Origin: Eublepharis macularius
Lineage: Eukaryota; Chordata; Lepidosauria; Squamata; Eublepharidae
Direction: 5' to 3'
Length of the DNA: 64,000 nt
Assembly (NCBI RefSeq): GCF_028583425.1
Contig: NC_072805.1
Location: 11,366,501-11,430,500, forward strand
The notes under the pieces are model-generated. The model did not search any database. It saw only the letters and a list, made by a program, of their open reading frames with translations, and was not told the origin of the DNA. A program made the translations under genes and the position numbers. Shown here piece by piece: positions 34,701 to 46,700 of this stretch (positions within the stretch are counted from its first letter, which is position 1; each line of letters begins with the position of its first letter).

Positions 34701-37700
34701 TCCCAGACCATTTAGGGGTTTCAAAGAATCTCCTTACTCCTTTGTGAGCGTGCCTGATTCTGGTTGCTCTGGTTAGTTTCCATTGGCATTTTGCATAGGC
34801 GTGTGCCCCACCCTTTGAGAGGGGAGGTGAGTGAAGGCTAGGAATAGAGCCTGTTGTGGCACCCTGATTATGGCTGACTTCTCTTTCCTGCCATTGGACT
34901 GCCCTGAATAGGGGGGCTATGCAGTGGCAGTTTTCTTTTTTGCCTCACCTTTTTCAGTCGGCTACAGTCTCTCTTTCATGTTGCCTCCACTCCTTGCATT
35001 TATGTTGTACTGATTTGATTCTTTGTAGAATGGATTTTAATTATTTGCTACTGGTATTTAACAGAGCTTATTTCTTCAGCTCCTAGCTTTTTTGCATGCT
35101 TGTATTTGCATTTGTTTATAATGAATTTTCAGTGGTTGTATGTTTTGGTGTAAATGGCCCCATAATTTTATTTTTACAACCTCGTCCTCTTTTCCTTATT
35201 CCCCTTATTTGGGAATGTTTATTGGGCTCCGTTGATTTTCAAGGAAAACGTGCACAGGATTGCAGCATAAATGGAAAAGTGCAAAGTCACATGTTGTGTG
35301 AAGATGGGAGACCCTCCAGAATAGGGATAGAAAGGGCCACTCAGTGTTTGAGCCACATGTCCACCTTGCATTAGACCCACTCCCAGGTATTCTGTCTCTG
35401 TGGGTATTCTCTGCAACGCCTTAATCTGCGTTGACTTAAAAGCTAGACTGTACAGGCACAGCATATGAAATGGGGGACGGTGTGCTGCACAGTACCTTAG
35501 TTTGCATGTGTGTGTGTGTGTGTATACACACGTGTCCTGGATATAAAGTGGGAGATTTCATGGTGCGCATCGTGTGATTATTTTCTGGACTCCTAAACAG
35601 AACGCAGGTGCAGGGGCTGCTATTTTAAGTGGCAGACCAAAAAGTTCCCCTGTGCTGTTTTCCCTTCCAAAAACAGAAACCCCCAAGCTGCTTATACCCA
35701 TGCTGGCAGCTTTTTGTATTCTTCTCCCACACACACACACACACACACCCCTAGGTAACAGCTGCCTTGGGTTGGGGGTTTCCAGTGGGGGGAACCAGTG
35801 CAAATGAGAAAGAGTTAAAAATTCCCCTCCCCTTATGTCAGTTAGCCTGGGTTACAAAAGTAATCTTGGATTTACATATATAACGTGCAGTTCTGCCCTA
35901 CCAACTGACTTCTAAAAACTGGAAGGAGGGGTGTGTGCAACCTTGAGGGGGAAACTTCAATTTGGTTATTAAAACAATTCATCCCCAAAAGACAGGATGG
36001 ATATTGGCAGCTTATCAGGTACAGTTGTGTTCTTTTTTTAAAAAAAAAATCCTGGCTGTCCCTAATAAATAGGGGACTCCTTGGTCGTATTAAACTGTAT
36101 GCTTCAAGTCCATGGAAACTGGGCTGGCCACACTGCTGAGAAAGTTTTACTGAGTTTCGCCACACTCCTCCCTTGTGACTGGCAAAGCTTGGTTAGTCAG
36201 ACAAAATTATACATGGAGATGTGAGTTAGCTACGTTTTGTTCCCCCGTGTGGTGGAAAATTTTAGTAAGACATATATGTCTTACCGTCTTCTTTGAGAGC
36301 CGATGGGCCCACCCAGGTGAGGAAGCAGGCAGCCTTTGATCGCTCCTTGTTGATGTCGATCTTTCTTCAAGGCTAGAAAAACATTCCCAGGGCGCCCCCC
36401 CCCCTCTGGTTGCTAAGGAAAATCCCTTTGGCACTGTTTGTATGCAGTGTTAAGAAGAGCCAGGCAGCTGCAGAGGATCTCTTCTCATAGAGTCACTTAA
36501 TTTACAGGATTCTGCGTTCTGAAAAGTTCAGTGGTGGCGAAATGTGTTCTCTGCATTATATGTAAGTATGTGCCATCAAGTTGCAACCAACTTACGGCAA
36601 CCCCGGTGCTGATCCTTTCAAAGCGAGTGAGAAGCAGAGGTGGTTTGCCATTGCCTTCCACTCCCATCCAAGTGCCAACCCTGCTGAGCTTCCAGGATCT
36701 GCTGAGATGGGGCTATACCATGCCACCTTCTCTCCTTCTCTGTATTTTTGGCCTTCTTTGTTTCAACTTGATGAGGGCAATAACCACAGTTTTTAAAAAG
36801 CTGTCATTACAACGAGTAATTGAGTTGTGGTACATTCTATAGAACTCTGTACCATTGGATTGGTCTGCATTTTGTGATTAGCCTGGGAAGAGAATTCTTT
36901 GAATTATCTGATCTCAAAGTTATTTCTCCCTTGTGGGATGTAGCCAGAAGAACCCGCACTGTGTACTAAGACGCATGCCTACCTTGTTTCATTAACATAA
37001 ACGTGAAGAAACATTGCACAGGAAAAAAAATCAAACCAGCGTAACATAATCTCCATGTCTTAATACGTAAACAGCTTTATTTACATAGTTAAAAGATGAA
37101 ACTGTGGTGCACTTTAGATATCGTTACATGCAATCAACGCAGCATGCTTTTAAGAAGTAGGGCATTCCTTTGACTTAGTCCCAAATATCTATAGAGTTCT
37201 GTTATTCTCTATTTCAGTTCCAACCATTTCCAAGAACAGCTTTGTGGCAGAACAGCCCCACTGACCTGTGAGCACTGGTTTTTCACAGCCCCCGCCTCCA
37301 TGGGACCCACCGTCCCCCTCCATTCCACAGGCATCCTTGCCACAGGAACGATCATTGATATCTCATGAACCCCCTGGAGTCTGAATGCCATGTTGGGTGC
37401 AATATCAGAATCTGACACCAAGGGCCAAACTACAAGTGACGAATGACACTTGAACGGCAAGTGTATTCCTCCCTGTTCACTTGCACTCCACTTGATCCAC
37501 TTGCCATTCAAGTGTCATTTGTCACTTGTAGCTTGGCCCCAAATCAGCCTGCATTAAGGTCACAGAGGAACCTGTGTCAGTGCATCCCAAAACCAATTGG
37601 CCTTTCAGCTGTACCGGTTCCACCCCGGCTGCTGATGGCTTCACAGTGGCAAAAAGGCTCTCACAGTTAATTACTGCCACTTGTTTTTCCTTAACCTTTT

Positions 37701-40700
37701 GGATGACTGATGCTTTTGGAGCAGGTTTTGTTAGCAGTCAGGCCATACCCTCACGCTAATAGGGAAGAGAAGTTAGCCATGTTAGTCTGTGGTAGCAAAA
37801 TCAAGAAGAGTCCAGTAGCACCTTTATTGCTTGGTTAGTCTTAAAGGTGCTACTGGATTCTTTTTGATTTTGCTAATAGGGAAGTTTATCAATATGACTG
37901 TTATCAGAACTGCCTCCCCTCATGTGCTCCAAGCACATGTCTTGTTGCCTGGAGAGTCAAAAACCGTTCCCAACTCCAGCTGGAGATGGAAAATTACTGA
38001 AACGTGAGTCATAAGGCAGGACTGGCTTGCAGCGCCACACCCTGAAGAAGTGCATAGATGAAAAGACAAAAAGGTCTTCCAGGAGTTCCTGCATTAATCA
38101 CCCACTCTCTGCCAATCTTCCCCTCCCTCCTTCCTAATCAGAGTTAATCAGGGACCTGATAAACTCTTCCCTTCCACTAATTGTGAGTCATCAATCATTA
38201 TTTTTACCAATAGTTCCACCCAGGAAGGTTTAATCAAACCTTTCCCATTTTATTGTGTTGCCTCCGGAGACAGCCATTAAGCTATTGTTTTGGGGCAGAA
38301 GACGCTAGTTACCCCCGTCACTGCTTCTCCTTGTATGCTAATTCCCCCAACTCACAAGGAGACCTCTCCACTTAAGTAACCGTTTGGAGGTCTCTCTTTG
38401 TAACTTCAGGCAGGCAGCCTGCACGTGGTTTGTCCCTCCACAGTTAAAGCATTTTCTAACCTGGGGCTGGTTCCAGTTAGCTGAATCAGGGGCTTTCCTA
38501 GCCTCTGCCTGCACAGAAGTCCCTTTGGGTTGAGATTCGTCCTTCCCATCTATCCCTTCCTTTCCCAACTGGGAAGTTCTCCAGTCCAACCCCTCCCTGT
38601 TTAGCACCAGCTGATCTGCAATTTCTGATGTTTCAGTGGCATCTTTGGGCTTTTTGTCCTTCCAGACATTTTAGCTATCTGGGGAGTTTGGAGTAAAATT
38701 GGTCTAGCACCATTAAGTGGAAATTAGCCTCCAAATCCCTCTACTTTTGCTTTCTCCACCCACCTCCTACCAAACGCACTCATTTTTACCACATATTCAT
38801 TGTAAGTTTTGGCCGCTGTGGGGACAAGCCCCGGAACTGCTTCCAAAAGTAGTCAGCCCCCAGTTTGAACCTTTTGAAAACTCTGGCTTTGAAATCCTTA
38901 GAAGTTATTCCCCCCTCCACCCTAGGTATACTATTGGCAATGGCAACCAGCTCTCCAGTTAAAATGCTGCAGAGGTGGGGCATGTAATCTGCCTCTGCAA
39001 TTCCCCATTGAGTAGCCATTTTCTCAGATGTTGAGAGATACACTGGGGGGGGGGGGTCCTTTCCCCTGCTGATAGGGAACAAAATCTTTGGGGGTAGCTT
39101 TTATTTCCTTGCTCTGCTCAGCCTGTAGGTGCATCATCTCGAGGTCGTGTTTCCACTGCTCCTCTTGCGTCTTCTCCCTTCTCTCCCCAAGCTTTTCCTC
39201 CCTCTCATGCTTTTGCCTGCGGGTTTCTTTCCTCCCTGCACAATTGTTCTTGCATCTTCAGCTTCTGTACCTCAGCTGTTCTTTCCTTCTCTGCCCACAG
39301 CTGCAACTTCTCCACCTGTATCTCCCTGAGCCAGACTTCGTCCCACCGGCTTGGGCACTCAGCCATGGCCACCCCATCAGCTGGCTGGTACTTATCAAGA
39401 GAGTCCTCATCTCATCTGCTGCTTCTGGCATTCGTCCCACAGCTCTTGCTTTGTCATCTTCAGCACTTTCACTTGCACAGCTAACTCCATCCTAGCTACC
39501 CTTATCTGACCTTATTCCAGTCAACTGGCGGTGGGGGGGGGGGAACAAACCTTCCATTGCTCTGTGCGCGTACCAAATTCAAATTTCTTAGTCAATCAAG
39601 TTCTTTGTTTTTTCTTGTCACACTTCTACCACAAAAGTGTGTCGGAACAGAATGCTGCACCTTCTTGCCCTCTGGGGTTCACCAGTGGCCAAGTCTCCCC
39701 CTGGCATGTGCCATCCACGTGGTGCCCCCCAACTCTCAGAAGGGCTTTTGCTCCTTCTCTCTTGCACCCACTGCCACCACTTGGCCTTTGTGGAAATTGC
39801 CTGTGGGGAGGGCCAAGAGACTCCCCAATTCCCTGCCTTGTGTCCAGTCTCCTGCTACCATGCACCTGGTTACCACAGGGACTGTTTACCACTCTTGTGC
39901 ACCACTAGAGGATCAGCCAGTTGCCAACAGACCACCCCCTTCCTGTGGCACCCGTTTTGGGTAGTGTGGTCGAGCAGTGGGAGTCTATGTGGTACACTGA
40001 ACAGCTACCAGCATTTAAGTATTTAAAAAGCATTTATTAAAGAAAAGAAAAAAAATATTCTCTCACACACTTTAAGGATGGCATCAAAGCAAGGCAGGAA
40101 ACTCAAAAAGAAATGGGTAAAAACACAATTCCTCTGTCTCTCCTTCTATACTTGCCTAACATAGATCTTCTGTTTAGGCAGGCTGTCTATCTTAGAAAGT
40201 TCCAGTTTTTTTAAATGTCCTCATACTTCCATGGTTCAGGCTTCCAGCCTCTACGTGGTCAATGGCCAGCACTTACAAGGGGCCACCCTCTCAGCTCCTT
40301 CAGCTTCCAGCTCAAGTCAGCCAAAGAGACCCTCCTTCCTGTGCCAGGAGGTTTTATTCTGTCCCTTTGCTCACCCCTTGGGCAGGTCCTGGAAGTTAAT
40401 TAATTAAAGCCAAGGTAAAGCATAATTAAAGCCAAGGTTTCCCTTCCCTCTTCTGCCCATTCTCCGCTAAGTTGCACTTTTTAAACGGGCGGGGAGGCTT
40501 TTGCTACAGTCCAAACCTACAAATAAAAAGCATTTCTCCACATGCTTCATGGATACTAATAGTTTCAGGTGGGTAGCCATGTTGAACTGCAGTAGAATAG
40601 CAGGATTTGAGTCCAGTGGCACCTTAGAGACCATCAAGATTTCCAGGGTAATAAGCTTTTGAGAGTCAAAGCTCTCTCCTTCCGATATCTTCAAGTCTCT

Positions 40701-43700
40701 GAAGAAGGGAGCTTTGACTCTCAAAAGCTTATACTCTGGAAATCTTGTTGTTCTCTGAAGTGCCACTGGACTCAAATCCATGGATACCAATGACACTCTA
40801 GCAAACTTCAATTTTGCAATTACTTGCAGTAAAACTTGGTACTTTTTATCATGGGCAGCTCAGTCCTATGCCCCGAGGCAGCGTCGTCGCTCATGCGCCA
40901 GCGTAAATGGGGCGCCGCTCCACAGCTCCCTGTGGACTTTTGCAGGAGAGTCCTGCTGGTGGCACCCGAGCATGACAAGGCGACGTGTGGCCCCTGCCAG
41001 GAGCGCCTGCCTGCCATTCCCCTTTCAACCCCGCTCCCACCAGCCAATGGCCACTCCCCTCCCCTGACATCCAGGCGAGGGGCAAGCAGTAGCACAGCCA
41101 ATGGGGAGGCCATGATCTCCGCTGCCGCCAATAGCCCCCCCCCTGAGAGCAGGCATCCCTGCCAGGGAGGGGGGCAGAGGGGACAGTGAAGGTCCAGATC
41201 GAACACCCACCCTCTCGCCCGTCCAGCCTCCATTTCCGATGAGGGCCAGGCCGGTGGCTGCAGCTTGGTGCGCCTGCAAATTCATGCTGTCACCACCATC
41301 ACCACAAGAAACAGGTTTCCCCTCCCTGAAAAGTAGGGCCAGATAGTAGGGAATTGATCTCTGTTGCCTGGAGATCAGTTGCAATTCTGGGAGATCTCCA
41401 GCTACCACTTGGAGGCTGGCAACCCTAAGTAGTCCCTAGGTTCCGGAGAAGCAGGTGGAGGGGAGGCGGGGCCTTCAATGAGTGACAGGAATGCCCATTG
41501 GGAACCACACGGGAGGCCGGGAGGCCATTTGGAAGTGAGGGGAATGAAAAGCACGCACAAACTTGCTGTGGCACCACTTGAACACATCACTGCATCTCTA
41601 CAATGCGAGAACGAGGGCTGGACCTTGACAGCCATGTCCCAGTACTGGGGAGATGCCCTCCCCAGCGTGGACTGATGGGCCCTCCCCGTGCCAGATTGCC
41701 CAAGTCCATCCCTGCATCCGCAAACACATCCCCCACCCCCTGGCAGCAGCTTTCCACAGGCAGCGATCATCTTCCTGGCTTATCAGATGCCAGCAGCTCA
41801 GACTATCAGAGAGTGAAAGTCCTCAGTGCCCCCCCTCCCCGCAGACATTCATGGGCCACACTTCAATTTCTACCCCACTGCCTGAAGTTACATTGAGGGG
41901 AGGAAGGAGGCAGGGAGGCACAGAGCGCCACTTGAAACATTTGTGGGGATGTGTGAGAGGTCATTCCGACAGGGAGTTGAGAGGGTGGCTACTGGCAATT
42001 TCAGGCAGGCGTGCAAAAACAGAAGTTTGTTGTTTTCCAACTCGTTTTATTAAACTGGAAAAAGTGCCAATGTCCCTCAGCTGGAAAGGGAGCCAAGGCA
42101 TTCCTCGCAGCCTTCCTTCTGCACTCCCAGGGGCGAGGCTGAGATGCGGACTGCCTTGAGATATTGCTTCCTGGGCTGGATCTGAATGACGCTCGCAGAG
42201 GATTACGGGGTGGGGTGGGGTGCAGAAGCAGACATGCTTAGTTGTCTCCCAGATGAGTCATGATGTGCCTGCAAGGGAAAGACACACATGTGCTGCAAGT
42301 AACCCAGCCCGGTCCATGGCCGAGGCAAAGCCCACACTCCAACATCCGAGAAGATGCACATAGTAGAGAGCAGCAGCGGCAGCCCCACAGGGCAGCTAGT
42401 GACCAGCTGATGCAAGACCCTGTGGCGAGGAAGCGCTCTGCCTTGGGGTGATTTTACCTTTAAGGGAGAAAGTTAACAGGTAGTTACAAACACCTGGTCA
42501 AGAGTAGTTTTCTGGGCAACTGCCTCTGGGGCAGGCAGGGGCTGCCGCCACCGTCCTCTCCCCCACCAAGCCTCACCTGAAAAGGCTAATGGTCAGGCGA
42601 GTTCAGGTGATGGGGCAGCCAACACAAATCAGTGAGCCACACCGCCCCATCTCCTTCTTACCTGTAAGTGCTACCTTGCTACTTACTGAGATGGAACTTC
42701 AGAGTCAGATAACCAGCAAGGAGACTTGAGTGGTTCTTGTTAGTTAGCCAGACAGTCTGGACTTTGCCCTTCTTCCCTTGAGCGAGTGCAAAGTTCTCCC
42801 AGTTTTCTCGCTAAGTCCCCCCAGTGCACTCAGTGCCCACCACCGTAAGTACCCTCTCTTGGTGGGGGAGAGGACGGTGGCGGCAGCCCCTGCGAACTTT
42901 TTTGGGATGCGTACTATGATGGATGTGAATTAGATAAATGTGACTTTGCTCTTGGTGTAACAGGCTCTCTTGTCCGTGTCTTAACTAAGCTTCCACTACT
43001 CCAAAGGAAAGATTTAATCTTTTCCCTTGGATAGCGTTCGGCAATTAGTTCAAGACCTGTCAAGCAAAATTGTTCTTTGAACCGTTTGCTTATCAGTACA
43101 TTTATTTATAAAAAGGTTCTTTATTGCTTTGCCGCTTCTAATCAAAGTATTCAGACACCTGTTAGAGTTTATTTCTTTTATGGAAAATACATTCTATTTT
43201 TTTAATGAAGCAAGTAGTTAAAAATATATGATTATTAATATAAGTCCTACAAAAATAGAACACAGAAAGGCAATCAGAATTAAATTTGCTAACATTTCCT
43301 AACTGACTCTTAAGTTTGAGATAATCAAAGTTCTTATGAAATGTATTAAGATTTTCATAGCCTACATTGCAAAAATAAGAATCTCATCTTTTTTTTTTTA
43401 ATAAAATTTTTATTGGGTGAGTAAAATTTAATATTACAATTTTTTTAATTAATACCCTCATTTCCATATTTCCCCACCCTTTCCCCTCCCCCCTTTATCT
43501 CAGACTTCCAACAGTTTTCCAACCTGCTGTCTAAATCTACTACTTACATCTCGTTTTCTTTTCTTGTCTGTCCTAATATACTACTAAAATAGATATTATA
43601 TATTAAACTATAAAAGATCTGATATCAAATTAACAATTACAATATATTTCTAACTTATCTCTTCTCCTCCTGTAAAGATCCCCCTCTCTTCCCTTATGCC

Positions 43701-46700
43701 AAATTAATAGTTATCTAATACCCACAATTCTCCCTTTACGTCCCACTTCTTTTCCAAATACTGTTTTAGTTTCCCCCAATCATTAAAGAATTCCTCTGGA
43801 TTCTGTTCTCTCAGCTTTCTTGTCATTTTGTCCGTTTCTGCCATGTACAGCAATTTTTGTATCCAATTTTCAATAGATGGTACTTCTTTCGTCTTCCACT
43901 TCTGAGTGTATAAAATTCTCGCCGATAAGAATCTCATCTAATCTTCATGAGATCTCCTCCAGTCAAAACTCGTTAACTTGTTATCTAGATTAGAATGTTT
44001 TAATAGGTTATCACATGCAAATATCTAAGATCTTTTCACACAACAGCATAAGCAAACTATGATTGGTTTAATGCTTCATTGAATATTCATAATTTCTTTT
44101 TCTAATTTCTAAGAAACGTTAATCTAGATGGAGTCCACTATTTTTAATTAGCTGTCAAAAGATTAAAGGGCACCGGTTTTAGTTACCTAACACTCTTAAA
44201 AAAATGCATAGACAGTTCATGAAAAGTTTAAAAATTCACTCAGAATACAAGCTATTACTATGTATTAGCTTAGTATTGATTAGAATAATATGCATTAATC
44301 TATATTATTGCAACATTGGCTTAAAGGAAAATACAAAGAATGCTGCTGTAGTCATCTATTTATAAATACTTACTACAAACATTTCAAAGTGCATATTCAC
44401 CTGAAAGAAAGACCAAAAATCTGGCTGCCAGGAAATAAAACTAGTGACTAACAGTGTAATCCTAAACAGCAAGGTGGAAACCGCACAGGAAGAAAAATAA
44501 GCCTAAGTGGTGGTTCAATTGGGAAACCAAATGGAAATTCAAGTAGCCCACCGTGGACGTGATTAGTATCCTCTTCTTTAAGCCTAAAAGGGTATTCTCA
44601 GTACCATTGCATGCCTTTGTTAAAAGAAGTCGATTCTTCAGTACGTTTTTTTTTTCTTGGTGCCAATTTGACAAGATAAATTTGAACATTGCGGAGACAT
44701 CTCTTCTGTATTTTATGTTGTAATTCTGTCTGGCAGGTAAGATATGAGGAACACGGGTAACAATTAAATTGTTTATGAATTTGTGAATGAAAGAAATCAA
44801 TTAAACTTAATTTTCAGAACAGAATAGTAGCAGCCTAAACTAAGACTATAAGGTTGCATCCTGGTGAGTGCTCAGGAGCCAGTATTCTTTTTTCAAAGTC
44901 CTGCCATTGGCCATAGCAATAAACTTGCCCAGAATCTTGCTACTTTCTCAGATACTTCCAGCAGCTCAACCTCCAGTCATTTTTTCCCTTTACATTTCAG
45001 CAGTTTTAACTAATGCGCCCTTTCCCCTTTCAAGCCATTTCTTCAGCTATAGTTCTGTTTCTGCTACAAGGTTTCTTCCGCTCTAAGTTTCCCCTTGATT
45101 CTTACCTAGATGTTCTCCCTTTTTCCACTCTCTCCTCTGACCACCTAAGCAGTCTTCTAAGCACTTACGGTTTAGTTTGTAATTGATCACACCTCAAAAG
45201 TTTGCACAAGAACTCACTATTGCAGAGTAAATGGGTTCAGAGTACAGCAGCCAGAGAAGTCAGTTGAGCAATTTCCAGGGGCCCATAAGTTCTGGCTTGG
45301 AATCCTTCCTTCGGCTATACTTGCTGCTGATACTAAGTTCTCTGTGGGTGCTAGGAGGACTTGGGTGGGGGAGAGGCAGGAGTTGTATTGCGGTGAGCTT
45401 TAAAAAAGCAAGTGGTGCCATTGAGATTCTTAAGCAGAGCTTCTGCCTCCTCCAGAGATTAATGTGACACGTGATCATCCCCTTGCAGCCAAAATAAGTG
45501 TTTGGAAACGAAGTGCTTTCGTGTCATTCTGAGCTCTGGAAGGGCAGAAGCAGCCAGAGGGATTCTTGCCTCTTTGACCTGTTCTAGGACTTGGCACAGT
45601 ATCTCTCTCTCACATGCACACTCACACTCACACAGAGGCTTACACAGAACTTGAGGGAGGGAAGGGCTGGTACAGCACAAAGCTTCAACACCTTCAGGTT
45701 AAATTTGTGACCTCAGCCATTCTGTCTGTGGTTAACATTGCAGCAGAAGTAATGGTTAACTACAGTTAGTCACCACAGGAGGAAAGAGGAGAGAACAGGG
45801 GGCATCCTGCTGCAGCTGTTGATTTCTTAAAACTTATGTACGCAGTACTGTGAGTTAAGGTGCGCCAGCATATTTTGACATTTTCCTTGATAAGGCAATT
45901 AACATTTAATAGTGAGTAGGGACTGGAAGCCGAGACCTGGATAGACCAGGCTAGCCCGATGTTAGAAGCTAAGCAGGACTGGCCCTGGTTAGTACTTGGA
46001 TGGGAGACCACCACAGAAGTCCAGGGTCTCTACGCAGAGGCAGCCAATCGCAAACCACCTCTGAACATCTCCTGCCTTGAAAACCCTGGGGGCTGTGACC
46101 TGAAGGTAAAAAGTAGGGCAGACTGGAAAGATCTAAGAGCTGACAGACAGCAGGGTGGAGTCCCAGTTTCTGTAGGGACGCAGTGCTCATCTAATAAGTC
46201 TGTTGCTGAGTTTTTCCTTCATATATTACACTTCCAGTTTTTGTGTTGTGCTAACAACTGAAAACTCGTTTACAAGCCACTAATAAACTGGAGCATAGTG
46301 GAGGAAGGGAACCTCAACACTCCTTTGCCCCTCCCAGTTGAAGGCTGAGAAACACAAAGAATGCATGTTGGAGATCTGAAATCTGAGAAACCCGCAAGAC
46401 TGGTTCTCCTCTTGGGTACTGGTTTTGCTCTTCTTACTGCTGAAAACATTTCAGATTCTTGCAAAAGGAAGTTGCAGTGACGATTGACCTGTGACGGCCC
46501 CACCCCCCACCCCCGGAATTTTCCAGTTGAAAAAAATGTCGAATTTAGCGGGTCAAATGAAATACTTCATTGTTTGTATCAAAAGACCTGTTTTACGTAC
46601 TAGAATGCTTCAGATGTTCCCTTCTTCAGTCAGTTTGCGTATATAAGAATCTTATCACATCAGTCACTTACCTGATTTGAAGACTTGCAGTTGAATATGG

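Larger units (their letters stand above)
37209..39510 (-). pseudogene. Ty3/gypsy-like gag-protease remnant, reverse
   Basis: An old LTR-retrotransposon body on the - strand, read from high to low coordinates. First comes a Glu/Lys-rich coiled-coil-like segment (~39,490-39,110, frame broken). Next is a SCAN-like gag region (39,082-38,786, includes [14 protein letters not shown]). Then comes a CCHC zinc knuckle C-X2-C-X4-H-X4-C at 38,451-38,410, then an aspartic protease core with DTGSS at 37,578-37,564 and a downstream [10 protein letters not shown] piece. Frameshifts and stops separate the parts, so no product is expected. Two later repeats (37,422-37,539 and 37,765-37,882) interrupt it. No polymerase or integrase was seen. 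Confidence 0.72.

Noticed and set aside
36250..36285. AGTAAGACATATATGTCTTAC palindrome in intron 1 as an operator-like site
   Set aside because: A single short palindrome with no second copy or context; expected by chance at this scale.
45933..46030. 5S rRNA gene
   Set aside because: Only the internal promoter portion matches, and it continues into a SINE body and tail also found in three other copies.
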